A stretch of 64,000 bases of DNA, taken from positions 310,001 through 374,000 of the forward strand of contig NZ_JAPPUY010000001.1 of assembly GCF_026712245.1 (NCBI RefSeq), in the 5' to 3' direction. How positions within the stretch are numbered: position 1 is the stretch's first letter; each line of letters begins with the position of its first letter. The notes below the pieces were generated by a model that was not told the origin of the DNA, did not search any database, and saw only the letters and a list, made by a program, of their open reading frames with translations. Positions 33,048 to 41,159 of the stretch are shown here, piece by piece. This stretch comes from Roseateles hydrophilus. GTDB taxonomy: Bacteria > Pseudomonadota > Gammaproteobacteria > Burkholderiales > Burkholderiaceae_C. The position numbers and the translations under genes were made by a program.

Positions 33048-34607
33048 TCAGGCTGCGGGCAGGGCCTGCGGCGGCAGCCCCGCCAGCGCACGCGCCCACA
33101 TGCGCTCGTAGAGCGCCTCCAGGTCGCGCGCGAAGCGCGTCGTGTCGTACAGCGCTGCAGGACGCGACCGGATCTGTTCACGCAAAGCCTGGCGCGCTGC
33201 GGCATCCCGCCCCAGCGCGTCGATGCGCTGCACGTAGTCAGCGGCGCTTTGCGTGATGCAGTTCTCCAACCCGGCGGCGGTCAGGATGCTGGCCGCCACG
33301 CGGCCGGGGAAGCTGTCGTTCATCAGCGTCACCACCGGCACGCCGGCCGCCAGCGCATCGCTGGTGGTCGTGTGGCCGTTGCAGGGCCAGCTGTCCAGCG
33401 CCAGGTCGGCGACCTGCAGGCGCGCCAGGTGCTTGTCCATGCCCACCGGCGGCGCAAACACCAGGCGGCCGGCCAGGTCGCCCGCCGCCTCGCGCAGCCG
33501 CGCGTCGGCCTGCTCGCCGCCGCTGAGCTGCCAGAGCTGGGCCTCGGGCAGGCGGCGCAGTACGTCCATCCACGCCGCCCACAGCGGCGGCGTGACCTTG
33601 TAGGGCGCATTCGCCGCCAGCAGCACCAGCGCGTCGTCCCGCAGCCCCAGGGCGGCGCGCGTCGGTGCCGGGCCGGGCGTGCGCTGGCGGTCCTGCGGCT
33701 GGTAGCAGTGCGGCAGCTGGGCGATGCACTCGCGGTAGTCGGCGGCGTGGGCCAGCGGCGTGACGACCGGGTCGCCGATCACATAGTCGATGAAGCTGGC
33801 GCCGCTGGTGCCGGGAAAGCCCAGCCAGCTCACCTGCACGGGCGCCGGCCGGCAGGCGAGGGCGGCCATGCGGCTGCCGGCGGTGTGGCCCTTCAGGTCC
33901 ACGAGGATGTCGATCTCGTCGGCACGGATGCGTCGGGCCAGCGCCGCCAGATCCAGGTCGCCCACCTCGACCAGGGCCCCGCTGGCTGCGATGCGCTGCC
34001 GCAGCGCCGAGCCGTCGTCAGGCCCGTGCGAGTACAGCCGGATGTCGAAGCGCTCGCGGTCGTGGCTTTCCAGCAGGTCCACGATCAGCGCGGCCGTGGC
34101 ATGGGCTTGGAAGTCGGCCGACAGGTAGCCCACGCGCAGGCGCTCACGCGGCGTGGGCGTGCGGGCGGGCAGCGGCTGCAGGCCGCGCGCCAGGTGGCGG
34201 CTCGCCAGCGCGGCGGACTTCAGCAGCTCGGCGCGCGCGTGTGCCAGGCCCACCAGCGCGAACGGCATGCCGAACTCATCGTCGGCCGTGTCGGGCTTGG
34301 CAGCGAGTGCGGCGCGCAGCGCGGCGAGGTCGGCGTCCAGTTGGGACCAGTCGGCCGCCTTCTGTGTGGCGTGCACCAGATAGCCCTGGGCCATCACGCT
34401 GCCGGGCTCCAGCAGCGCGGGCGTGCGAAAGGCCTCGGCCGCCTGGTCATGCAGGCCCAGGGCCTGCAAGGCAAAGCCCAGCTGCAGGTAGGTGGCGGTG
34501 TCGGTGGGCGCCAGCGCCAGGGCCTGCATCAGCAGGTCGATGGCGTCGACGGCGCGGCCGGCATGGCGCAGCGCCTCGGCCTCGGTGCGCAGGGTGGCCG
34601 GCGTCAC
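33048..34607 (-). CDS. TPR-containing O-GlcNAc-transferase-like glycosyltransferase (GT41)
   Basis: A 519-residue cytoplasmic protein. TPR-like helices (residues about 1-75: AGRAVDAIDLLMQALALAPT, TYLQLGFALQALGLHDQAAE) precede a GT41 catalytic region: LRVGYLSADFQAHATAALIV, DILVDLKGHTAGSRMAALAC, PVQVSWLGFPGTSGASFIDY, and the nucleotide-binding segment WPCNGHTTTSDALAAGVPVV. It probably adds a sugar to Ser/Thr of a protein; flagellin is the natural candidate given the locus. The start is GTG at 34607, overlapping the upstream methyltransferase stop (GTGA). Confidence 0.85.
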   Translation of the reverse strand: MTPATLRTEAEALRHAGRAVDAIDLLMQALALAPTDTATYLQLGFALQALGLHDQAAEAFRTPALLEPGSVMAQGYLVHATQKAADWSQLDADLAALRAALAAKPDTADDEFGMPFALVGLAHARAELLKSAALASRHLARGLQPLPARTPTPRERLRVGYLSADFQAHATAALIVDLLESHDRERFDIRLYSHGPDDGSALRQRIAASGALVEVGDLDLAALARRIRADEIDILVDLKGHTAGSRMAALACRPAPVQVSWLGFPGTSGASFIDYVIGDPVVTPLAHAADYRECIAQLPHCYQPQDRQRTPGPAPTRAALGLRDDALVLLAANAPYKVTPPLWAAWMDVLRRLPEAQLWQLSGGEQADARLREAAGDLAGRLVFAPPVGMDKHLARLQVADLALDSWPCNGHTTTSDALAAGVPVVTLMNDSFPGRVAASILTAAGLENCITQSAADYVQRIDALGRDAAARQALREQIRSRPAALYDTTRFARDLEALYERMWARALAGLPPQALPAA

Positions 34608-35275
34608 TCGGCAGCCGCGGGTGCTGCCGTGCGGCTGGCCACGGCCAGCAGCGACATGCCGTTGAAGAAGAACATGCCGTCCAGCTGCCAGGGCGTGTAC
34701 TTGCGGATCACGTTGGCCAGTGTGTACGGCGTGTACCAGCAGTTGTGGTCCGGGTGCACGACCTCGACGAAGGTCTGCGCGCCACTGTTGTAGTCGAAGT
34801 GCCGGCGAAAGCAGGAGTAGGCATCGGGCACGGTGATGATGTATTGCTCGGCGCCCACGGCATCCAGCTGCTTCAGGAAGCCGCCCACGTCGGGCACATG
34901 CTCCAGCACCTCGGGCACCAGCACGGTGTCGTAGCGGTCGGTCACGTCGGCCCAGTCGCTGAAGAGCCGGCCCTTCAGGTGGGGCTGCATCACCGGGAAG
35001 ACCTCGCCGTGGATGTCGAAGCCGTCGAGCTGGCAGTGTGCGTCCAGCTGCAGGTGCAGCGAGCGTTGCAGGTCGGTGATGGGCCAGTCCACGCAGCCGA
35101 CGTGCAGCACGCGCTTGTCCGCGCACAGCGCGACGAAGGCGTCCAGCCGCGGCACGCCGACGAAGTCCTCGCCGACCTTGACCTTCTGCACGAAGTACTT
35201 CTGATGCGCGTATTCCAGCGGGGAGACGGGCAACTCATCCATGGTCTTGCGCTCCGTGGCGAGGACGGCGCTCAT
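34604..35275 (-). CDS. SAM-dependent methyltransferase of the glycosylation island
   Basis: A 223-residue class I methyltransferase-like protein. The SAM-binding region reads KRVLHVGCVDWPITDLQRSL, then DGFDIHGEVFP and DTVLVPEVLEHVPDVGGFLK (the E-x-LEH motif). It overlaps both neighbours by four bases (ATGA / GTGA), so three genes form one coupled unit. Methylation of a sugar or a glycosyl-carrier intermediate is inferred; the substrate is unknown. Confidence 0.75.
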   Translation of the reverse strand: MSAVLATERKTMDELPVSPLEYAHQKYFVQKVKVGEDFVGVPRLDAFVALCADKRVLHVGCVDWPITDLQRSLHLQLDAHCQLDGFDIHGEVFPVMQPHLKGRLFSDWADVTDRYDTVLVPEVLEHVPDVGGFLKQLDAVGAEQYIITVPDAYSCFRRHFDYNSGAQTFVEVVHPDHNCWYTPYTLANVIRKYTPWQLDGMFFFNGMSLLAVASRTAAPAAAE

Positions 35276-35913
35276 GCGACTTTCCTCTTGTGCAGTTCGT
35301 CGTACTTGCCCAGCGTGCTGCCCCATTCCTGCGCGGCAAACACCGGGCCGCCGCCGGTGTACTCCAGGCCGGTGAAGTGACGCGGGATGAAGAAGTGGCT
35401 GGGCCAGATGGTCAGGTTGGCATAGCGCTGCATGCGCACCTGCTCGGTCAGCAGCAGCGGCCCGACGCTCTGCCAGGCCATGCGGTCGACCACGGTGATT
35501 TCCTTCTGCAGGTCCAGGATGATCTGGCCGAAGAAGGGGTTCTCGGGCACGGAGGCCACATAGCCGGCGGCGATCAGGCCGGGGCGGATGAGCTCGTTCT
35601 CCCAGCAGGCGCAGGCCTCGCCCTCGAACAGCCAGGGCTCCAGCGGGCGCTTGCAGATGCTGTCGGCATCCACGACGAAGCCGCCCTCGTGATACAGGAT
35701 CTCCCAGCGCATCAGGTCGGCCACGCCGTTGAGCTCGCGCTTGGCCATCTCGCGCATGTGGCCGGCGTTGATCCAGCCGTAGTTCGCCAGCTCGTCGTTG
35801 CCCCAGACGCGCACCGTCCAGTCGGGGTTGTGCTGGCGCCAGGTGTCTATGCAGTTGTCGGGGCGCTTGGATTCGTCGCCCACCCAGATCACGTGCAGGG
35901 TGCGGGGGATCAT
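35272..35913 (-). CDS. DXD-type glycosyltransferase (capsule/OCH1-like)
   Basis: A 213-residue enzyme: MIPRTLHVIWVGDESKRPDN, WTVRVWGNDELANYGW, DLMRWEILYHEGGFVVDADS with the metal/nucleotide motif DAD. This is the pattern of the Gly_transf_sug / OCH1 family. It is the first gene of the three-gene minus-strand unit, divergent from the GT2 gene across 131 bases. The ATG at 35913 was chosen because MIPRTLHVIW is the family start. Acceptor and donor sugar are unknown. Confidence 0.8.
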   Translation of the reverse strand: MIPRTLHVIWVGDESKRPDNCIDTWRQHNPDWTVRVWGNDELANYGWINAGHMREMAKRELNGVADLMRWEILYHEGGFVVDADSICKRPLEPWLFEGEACACWENELIRPGLIAAGYVASVPENPFFGQIILDLQKEITVVDRMAWQSVGPLLLTEQVRMQRYANLTIWPSHFFIPRHFTGLEYTGGGPVFAAQEWGSTLGKYDELHKRKVA

Positions 35914-36032
35914 GAGAGAGCCTCGCGGACGGTGGAAATGGCGTGACTCTAGGCCGCCTGCCGCCGGCGCGGTACGCGGTGAAGAGGGGGAAATCCGCCC
36001 TTGAAGTCGCCGAGCGGGGCCTTGCGCGTGAC

Positions 36033-36038
36033 CACAAT
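36033..36038 (+). promoter_or_regulatory. Possible -10 element of a leaderless GT2 transcript
   Basis: CACAAT lies six bases before the ATG of the GT2 gene. A transcript from here would start at or beside the start codon. No good -35 is visible, so this is a weak call supported by the same arrangement at 3043 and 53911. Confidence 0.3.
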
Positions 36039-36044
36039 GCCGGC

Positions 36045-37103
36045 ATGACCGTTGTTGTGCGCTGCCGCCTGGCCCTCGTCGTGATCGCCCGCGACGAGGC
36101 CGCGCGCATCGGCCGGCTGCTGGATAGCGTGCGGCCGTGGGTGGACGAGATGCTGGTGCTGGACACCGGCTCGCGTGACGACACGGTGCAGGTCGCCCGC
36201 TCGCACGGCGCGCGCGTGGCCCGCTTTGCGTGGTGCGACGACTTCTCGGCTGCCCGCAACGAGGCGCTGGCGCTGGCCGGCGCGGACTGGCATCTGGTGC
36301 TGGATGCCGACGAGTGGCTGATCGAGGGCGGCGAGGCGCTGCAGGCGCTGCGCGACACACCGCCGTCGTTCGTTGGTGCGTTGCAGCTGCGGGACCGCTT
36401 CGACCTCGCGCCCGAGCGCCAGGCCGAGGCTGTCGCCTGGCTGAGCCGTGTGCTGCCCGGCCCGGTGCGCTACGCCGGCCGGGTGCACGAGCAGCCTCAG
36501 CACGCGCTGCCGGTGTGCCGGCTACCGCTGGTGGTGGGGCATGACGGCTACGTGGCCGAGCGGCTGGCCCACAAGCGCGGCCGCAACCGGCAGCTGCTGC
36601 AGCAGGCGCTTGCCGAGGCGCCGGACGACGCCTACCTCTGGTATCAGCTCGGCAAGGATTGCGCGGTCTACGACGAGCACGACGATGCCGAAGCGGCCTT
36701 CGCCCGCGCCTGCGCGCTGCCCGCCGTGGGCGCTGCCCCCTGGTGGCCCGACCTGCTGCCGCGCCGTCTGTTTGCGCTGAAATGCCTGGGGCGCCATGCC
36801 GATGCGATGGACTTCGCGAACACGCAGCTGGATGCCGCGGCCGACTCGCCCGATTTCTTCTTCGCCATTGGCGATGTGCTGCTGGACCTGGCAGCCGAGC
36901 AGCCGGCGCAGGCGGGCGAGCTGCTGCCCATGATCGAGGCGGCCTGGCAGCGCTGCCTGGCGCTGGGCGAGCGCCCGGAGCAGCCCGGCGCGGTGGCCGG
37001 CCGCGGCAGCTTCCTCGCGGCGCACAACCTGGCGCTGGTGCTGGAAGGTACGGGTCGCGCGGCCGAGGCTGCGGAACTGCGCGCGGCGCACCCGTGGCCA
37101 TGA
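36045..37103 (+). CDS. Family 2 glycosyltransferase with C-terminal helical repeats
   Basis: A 352-residue protein. The N-terminal GT2 domain has LALVVIARDEAARIGRLLDS, EMLVLDTGSRDDTVQVA and the DXD motif in WHLVLDADEWL. After residue about 190 come helical TPR-like segments (DDAYLWYQLGKDCAVYDEHD, LPRRLFALKCLGRHADAMDF), an architecture seen in SunS-like and flagellin-modifying transferases. It overlaps the next gene (ATGA) and probably acts with it. The substrate is inferred only. Confidence 0.85.
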   Translation: MTVVVRCRLALVVIARDEAARIGRLLDSVRPWVDEMLVLDTGSRDDTVQVARSHGARVARFAWCDDFSAARNEALALAGADWHLVLDADEWLIEGGEALQALRDTPPSFVGALQLRDRFDLAPERQAEAVAWLSRVLPGPVRYAGRVHEQPQHALPVCRLPLVVGHDGYVAERLAHKRGRNRQLLQQALAEAPDDAYLWYQLGKDCAVYDEHDDAEAAFARACALPAVGAAPWWPDLLPRRLFALKCLGRHADAMDFANTQLDAAADSPDFFFAIGDVLLDLAAEQPAQAGELLPMIEAAWQRCLALGERPEQPGAVAGRGSFLAAHNLALVLEGTGRAAEAAELRAAHPWP

Positions 37104-37879
37104 CCACCGTGAGCGCCGGCCTGCGTCGGCTGGTCACGGTCTGGCCCTTGTCGGCCCTGCTGGTGTGGCTGGCTGCCTGGCTCGCCCAGGCGCTGCTGCT
37201 GCGGCTGGGCCTGGGGCCGGAGGTCGCGCTCATCGCGGGCGCCGGGCTCGGCGGTGCGCTGGCGCTGCTCTACGCGGCACGCTGGCGGCGCCTGATCGCG
37301 GCCCTGGGTTTCCCGCTGTCGACGCTGATGCTGGGCTGGCAGGGTGGGGCGCCCGCGCTCCTGTGGCTGCTGCCGCTGGCGCTGCTGTGGTGGCTGTACC
37401 CGCGGCGCAGCTGGAGCGAGGCGCCGCTGTTTCCGACGCCGCGTGGCGCGCTGGCCGGCCTGGCCGAGGCGGCGCCGCTGGCGCCCGGCGCGCGGGTACT
37501 GGACGCCGGCTGCGGCACGGGCGACGGCCTGCGCGAGCTGCGGGCGGCCTATCCGCAGGCGGATGTCGAAGGCGTGGAGTGGAGCCGGCCGCTCGCCTGG
37601 CTGGCCCGCTGGCGGGCGCGCAGCGCGCGTGTGCGGCGGGGCGACCTGTGGGCCGACGACTGGGCGCCGTTTGCGCTGGTCTATGTGTTCCAGCGGCCCG
37701 AGTCCATGCCGCGGGTCTGGGCCAAGGCCTGCGCCGAGATGGCGCCTGGCGCCTGGCTGGTCAGCCTGGACTTCGCGGTGCCCGAGGTGGCGCCCGCCGC
37801 GGAGTGGCAGTTGCCGAACGGCCAGTTCGTCCGGGTCTACCGGGTGGCGCGTAATGTTGCGTCAAAGCCCGCCAAATGA
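37100..37879 (+). CDS. Membrane-anchored class I SAM methyltransferase
   Basis: A 259-residue protein. Residues about 10-100 hold three to four hydrophobic segments (LSALLVWLAAWLAQALLLRL, VALIAGAGLGGALALLYAA, LLWLLPLALLWWL). The C-terminal domain has the SAM motif ARVLDAGCGTGDGLREL, then EGVEWSRPLAWLARW. The combination of inner-membrane anchor and methyltransferase suggests a lipid-linked or membrane-close substrate. It is translationally coupled to the GT2 gene and ends 89 bases before motA. Confidence 0.78.
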   Translation: MTTVSAGLRRLVTVWPLSALLVWLAAWLAQALLLRLGLGPEVALIAGAGLGGALALLYAARWRRLIAALGFPLSTLMLGWQGGAPALLWLLPLALLWWLYPRRSWSEAPLFPTPRGALAGLAEAAPLAPGARVLDAGCGTGDGLRELRAAYPQADVEGVEWSRPLAWLARWRARSARVRRGDLWADDWAPFALVYVFQRPESMPRVWAKACAEMAPGAWLVSLDFAVPEVAPAAEWQLPNGQFVRVYRVARNVASKPAK

Positions 37880-37883
37880 TGCG

Positions 37884-37911
37884 TTCAGGGCTGCGCCCGG
37901 CGCGGCATACT
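37884..37911 (+). promoter_or_regulatory. Possible promoter upstream of motA
   Basis: TTCAGG, 16 bases, CATACT on the plus strand, about 57 bases upstream of the motA ATG. Both hexamers are weak, and no sigma-28 motif is present although motAB is often late-class. A low-confidence candidate. Confidence 0.25.
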
Positions 37912-37968
37912 TTGTGAACCTCCCGGCAGCGGGCCGTTGAGGGTTGACCACCTCCACCTCGACCAAGC

Positions 37969-38826
37969 ATGTTCGTCATCATCGGCTGGCTCCTCGCCCT
38001 GGCCTGCATCTTCGGCGTCTACATCGTGCACGGCGGGAACATGGGCGTGATCCTGAAGGCGCTGCCTTTCGAGATGACGACCATCTTCGGCGCGGCCATC
38101 GGCGCCTTCCTGGCCAACAACCAGATGAAGGTCGTCAAGGCCACCATCGCGGGCCTGGGTCTGTGCTTCAAGGGCAGCAAGTACAGCAAGGCGCGCTACA
38201 TGGAGCTGCTGGCGCTGATGTATGACATCCTGCAGAAGGCGCGCAAGGAGGGCCTGATGTCCATTGAAAAGGACGTCGAGGACCCGCACAGCTCGCCGCT
38301 GTTCCAGAAATATCCGGTGGTGGGCAATGATCACCACGTCACCGAGTTCATCACCGACTACCTGCGCATGATGGTGTCGGGCAACCTGAACGCGCACGAG
38401 ATCGAGTCGCTGATGGACAGCGAGATCGAGACCCACCACCAGGAAGAGCATGCGGCCGTGGCCGCGCTTGGCCGCTTGGCCGGCGGCCTGCCGGCCTTCG
38501 GCATCGTGGCCGCCGTGCTGGGCGTGGTGAACACCATGGGTTCGGTGGGCCAGCCGCCTGCCGTGCTGGGCGGCATGATCGGTTCGGCACTGGTGGGTAC
38601 CTTCCTGGGCATTCTGCTGGCCTACGGCTTCGTGGAGCCGCTGGGCGGCCTGCTTGAGCAGAAGGTGGAAGACGCTGGCAAGGAGTTCCAGTGCATCAAG
38701 ACCACGCTGCTGGCCAGCATGCAGGGCTACGCGCCGCAGGTGGCCATCGAGTTCGGCCGCAAGGTGCTGTTCTCGGGCGATCGGCCGTCCTTCAGCGAGC
38801 TGGAAGCTCACGTCAAGAAGAAATGA
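37969..38826 (+). CDS. motA: Flagellar motor stator protein MotA
   Basis: A 285-residue proton-channel subunit with four membrane segments. The first is MFVIIGWLLALACIFGVYIV; the C-terminal pair includes LGRLAGGLPAFGIVAAVLGV and GMIGSALVGTFLGILLAYGF. The cytoplasmic loop (SKARYMELLALMYDILQKAR, then EDPHSSPLFQKYP) carries the charged residues that contact FliG. The length is normal. Proton rather than sodium coupling is the default inference for this family. Confidence 0.97.
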   Translation: MFVIIGWLLALACIFGVYIVHGGNMGVILKALPFEMTTIFGAAIGAFLANNQMKVVKATIAGLGLCFKGSKYSKARYMELLALMYDILQKARKEGLMSIEKDVEDPHSSPLFQKYPVVGNDHHVTEFITDYLRMMVSGNLNAHEIESLMDSEIETHHQEEHAAVAALGRLAGGLPAFGIVAAVLGVVNTMGSVGQPPAVLGGMIGSALVGTFLGILLAYGFVEPLGGLLEQKVEDAGKEFQCIKTTLLASMQGYAPQVAIEFGRKVLFSGDRPSFSELEAHVKKK

Positions 38827-38912
38827 CAGCCATCGCCTTGAACCGCTGGTCGCTGTCGAACCGGCCTCGTCAGGTGAATGGCGGGGCCGCAAGCGCTTCG
38901 CGGGAGAGCTAA

Positions 38913-39887
38913 ATGGCGGGAGACGCCAAGAAGCTGCAGCCCATCATCATCAAGAAGGTGAAGAAGGGCGGTCACGCGGCGCATGGCGGCGCGTGGAAGA
39001 TTGCGTACGCCGACTTCGTGACGGCCATGATGGCCTTCTTCCTGCTGATGTGGCTGCTGGGCTCCACCACCGAGGGCGACAAGAAGGGCATCGCCGAGTA
39101 CTTCCAGTCGCCATTGCGCGTGGCCATGTTGGGTGGCTCGGGCTCGGGCGATTCGTCCAGCGTCGTGCGTGGTGGCGGCAAGGACCTGTCACGCGAGACG
39201 GGGCAGGTCAAGGAAGGCCAGAGCGACGCCAAGAAGTCCAGCTACACGCTGCGTGCGCTCAAGGAAGAGCAGCGCAAGGCCGAGCGCGCGCGCTTGGAGC
39301 AGCTCAAAACCAAGGTCGAAGAGGTGTTGGCCGAGAACCCCAAGTTGGCCGCTCTCGGCGGTCAGATCCGGCTCGACATGACCAAGGAAGGCTTGCGCAT
39401 CCAGATCGTCGATGAGGGCAACCGGCCCATGTTCGACAGCGGCAGTGCCGTCGTGAAGCCCTACATGCGCGAGCTGCTGCAGGAGTTGGGCAGCGTGCTG
39501 ACCGAAGTGCCCAACCGCCTGACGGTGGAAGGGCACACGGACGCCCAGCCCTTCTCCGCAGGCGACAAGGGCTACAGCAACTGGGAGTTATCGGCTGACC
39601 GGGCGAACGCGTCTCGCCGCGAGCTGGTGGCGGGCGGGCTGCAGGAGGCGCGCATGCTGCGCGTGCAGGGACTGGCCGCCAGCAAGCTGCTGGACGCCAA
39701 GGATCCCAACGGTGCACTGAATCGCCGCATCAGCATCATCGTCATGAACCGTGATGCGGAGGATGCCGTGCTGAAGAACCTGCCGGACGAACCGGAAGCC
39801 GATGCGGCGCCTGCGCCGCAGGAGGCCACGCAAGTGCCGGCTATCGGCAAAATGCCGCAAACTCAGCCGCCGGGGTCGGGCCGCTAG
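38913..39887 (+). CDS. motB: Flagellar motor stator protein MotB
   Basis: A 324-residue protein: basic N-terminal tail (KLQPIIIKKVKKGGHAAHGG), one membrane helix with the proton-binding Asp (YADFVTAMMAFFLLMWLLG), a plug/linker region, and a C-terminal OmpA-like peptidoglycan-binding domain (LTVEGHTDAQPF, NWELSADRANASRREL, NRRISIIVMN). It anchors the stator to the cell wall. An 86-base gap separates it from motA, longer than usual. Confidence 0.97.
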   Translation: MAGDAKKLQPIIIKKVKKGGHAAHGGAWKIAYADFVTAMMAFFLLMWLLGSTTEGDKKGIAEYFQSPLRVAMLGGSGSGDSSSVVRGGGKDLSRETGQVKEGQSDAKKSSYTLRALKEEQRKAERARLEQLKTKVEEVLAENPKLAALGGQIRLDMTKEGLRIQIVDEGNRPMFDSGSAVVKPYMRELLQELGSVLTEVPNRLTVEGHTDAQPFSAGDKGYSNWELSADRANASRRELVAGGLQEARMLRVQGLAASKLLDAKDPNGALNRRISIIVMNRDAEDAVLKNLPDEPEADAAPAPQEATQVPAIGKMPQTQPPGSGR

Positions 39888-39942
39888 AAACTAGACTGAG
39901 GCCTGACACTGACATACCTCCCGCCCCAGATAGAGGACCGCC

Positions 39943-40335
39943 ATGAGCGCTGACATGAAATTCCTGGTCGTTGACGACTTCTCCACCATGCGCCGCATCG
40001 TTCGCGGCCTGCTCAAGGAGATTGGCTACAACAACTGCGAAGAAGCGGAAGACGGCGTTGAGGCACTCAACATGCTCAAGGGCGCCAAGTTCGACTTCGT
40101 CGTCAGCGACATCAACATGCCCAACATGACGGGCTTCGAGCTGCTGAAGGCCATCAAGGAAGATCCCAACCTCAAGCACCTGCCGGTGCTGATGGTGACG
40201 GCCGAGGCCCGCAAGGAAGACATCGTGCTGGCGGCGCAGTCCGGCGCGGCCGGCTACATCGTCAAGCCCTTCACCAAGGCGACGCTGGAAGAAAAAGTCC
40301 TCAAGATCATGCAGAAGCTGGCTGCAGCAGCCTGA
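39943..40335 (+). CDS. cheY: Chemotaxis response regulator CheY
   Basis: A 130-residue receiver, the canonical CheY of the motAB operon. Asp11/Asp12, phosphoacceptor Asp56 ([13 protein letters not shown]), Thr in LMVTAEA, Tyr and Lys in [16 protein letters not shown] are all present and match the enteric CheY layout more closely than the cheA-linked copy does. A GAGGA site precedes the ATG. It is followed 26 bases later by cheZ. Confidence 0.97.
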   Translation: MSADMKFLVVDDFSTMRRIVRGLLKEIGYNNCEEAEDGVEALNMLKGAKFDFVVSDINMPNMTGFELLKAIKEDPNLKHLPVLMVTAEARKEDIVLAAQSGAAGYIVKPFTKATLEEKVLKIMQKLAAAA

Positions 40336-40361
40336 GCATCACAACACGAGAGGGGACAGCC

Positions 40362-40997
40362 ATGTCGATCGATCAGTTGGATCAGCTGGGCAAGGCGCAG
40401 GAGCCGTTGCTGGTATCGCCCGAGGTCTTCCAGCAACTCGGCACCATCACGCGCACGTTGCATGACACCATGCAGCGCCTGGGCGTGATGCCCAAGCTGC
40501 AGGTGGCGACCGATGGCCTGCCCGATGCGCGCAGCCGCCTGAGCTACATCGCCACCAAGACGGCTGCCGCCGCCGAGAAGGTGCTGAACTCGGTCGACCA
40601 GGCCAAGGCCGAGCACGCCGGCATCAGCCAAGCCACCAAGGAACTGGCCGCTGCCATCGTGGCCGACCCGGTGCGGGCGGTGGCCAGCGGCGCGGTCATG
40701 AACTTCGTCAAGGACGTCGAGAGCCGCACGCAGAACATCGACAACCACCTGACCGACATCATGCTGGCGCAGGACTTCCACGACCTGACCGGCCAGGTGG
40801 TGGCCAAGGTCGTGAACCTGGCCAACGACCTGGAAGACAGCCTCGTTAAGCTGCTGGTGCAGGTGGTGCCGCCTGAGCAGCGCGAGAAGGTCGACCCGAC
40901 CATCCTGCAGGGGCCCGTGGTCAATGCCGAGGGCCGCACGGACGTCGTCACCAACCAGGGCGAGGTCGACGACCTGCTGGCGAGCCTGGGCTTCTGA
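40362..40997 (+). CDS. cheZ: CheY-phosphate phosphatase CheZ
   Basis: A 211-residue, four-helix-bundle protein of normal CheZ length. The catalytic segment is MLAQDFHDLTGQVVAKV with Asp141 and Gln145; the C-terminal peptide NQGEVDDLLASLGF is the amphipathic CheY-binding helix. It ends transcriptionally at the terminator at 41019-41049. Confidence 0.97.
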   Translation: MSIDQLDQLGKAQEPLLVSPEVFQQLGTITRTLHDTMQRLGVMPKLQVATDGLPDARSRLSYIATKTAAAAEKVLNSVDQAKAEHAGISQATKELAAAIVADPVRAVASGAVMNFVKDVESRTQNIDNHLTDIMLAQDFHDLTGQVVAKVVNLANDLEDSLVKLLVQVVPPEQREKVDPTILQGPVVNAEGRTDVVTNQGEVDDLLASLGF

Positions 40998-41018
40998 GCC
41001 GCATCGCCTCCTGCTGAC

Positions 41019-41049
41019 AAAGGCCGGCCATCGCCGGCCTTTTGCTTTT
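41019..41049 (+). terminator. Intrinsic terminator after cheZ
   Basis: Stem AAAGGCCGGC / GCCGGCCTTT (10 bp) with a 4-base loop, then TTGCTTTT. It separates the motAB-cheYZ unit from flhB. Confidence 0.93.
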
Positions 41050-41159
41050 CTGCTGCCCTGTGGCGCCTGCGCTCGAAACAGGGTGGTTTGTGCGGCGCTA
41101 TTTCTGCCCAAGCGGGCAGGGCAGGCTCGGAACAATCCGGCCAGCGCTGACCCACCGCC

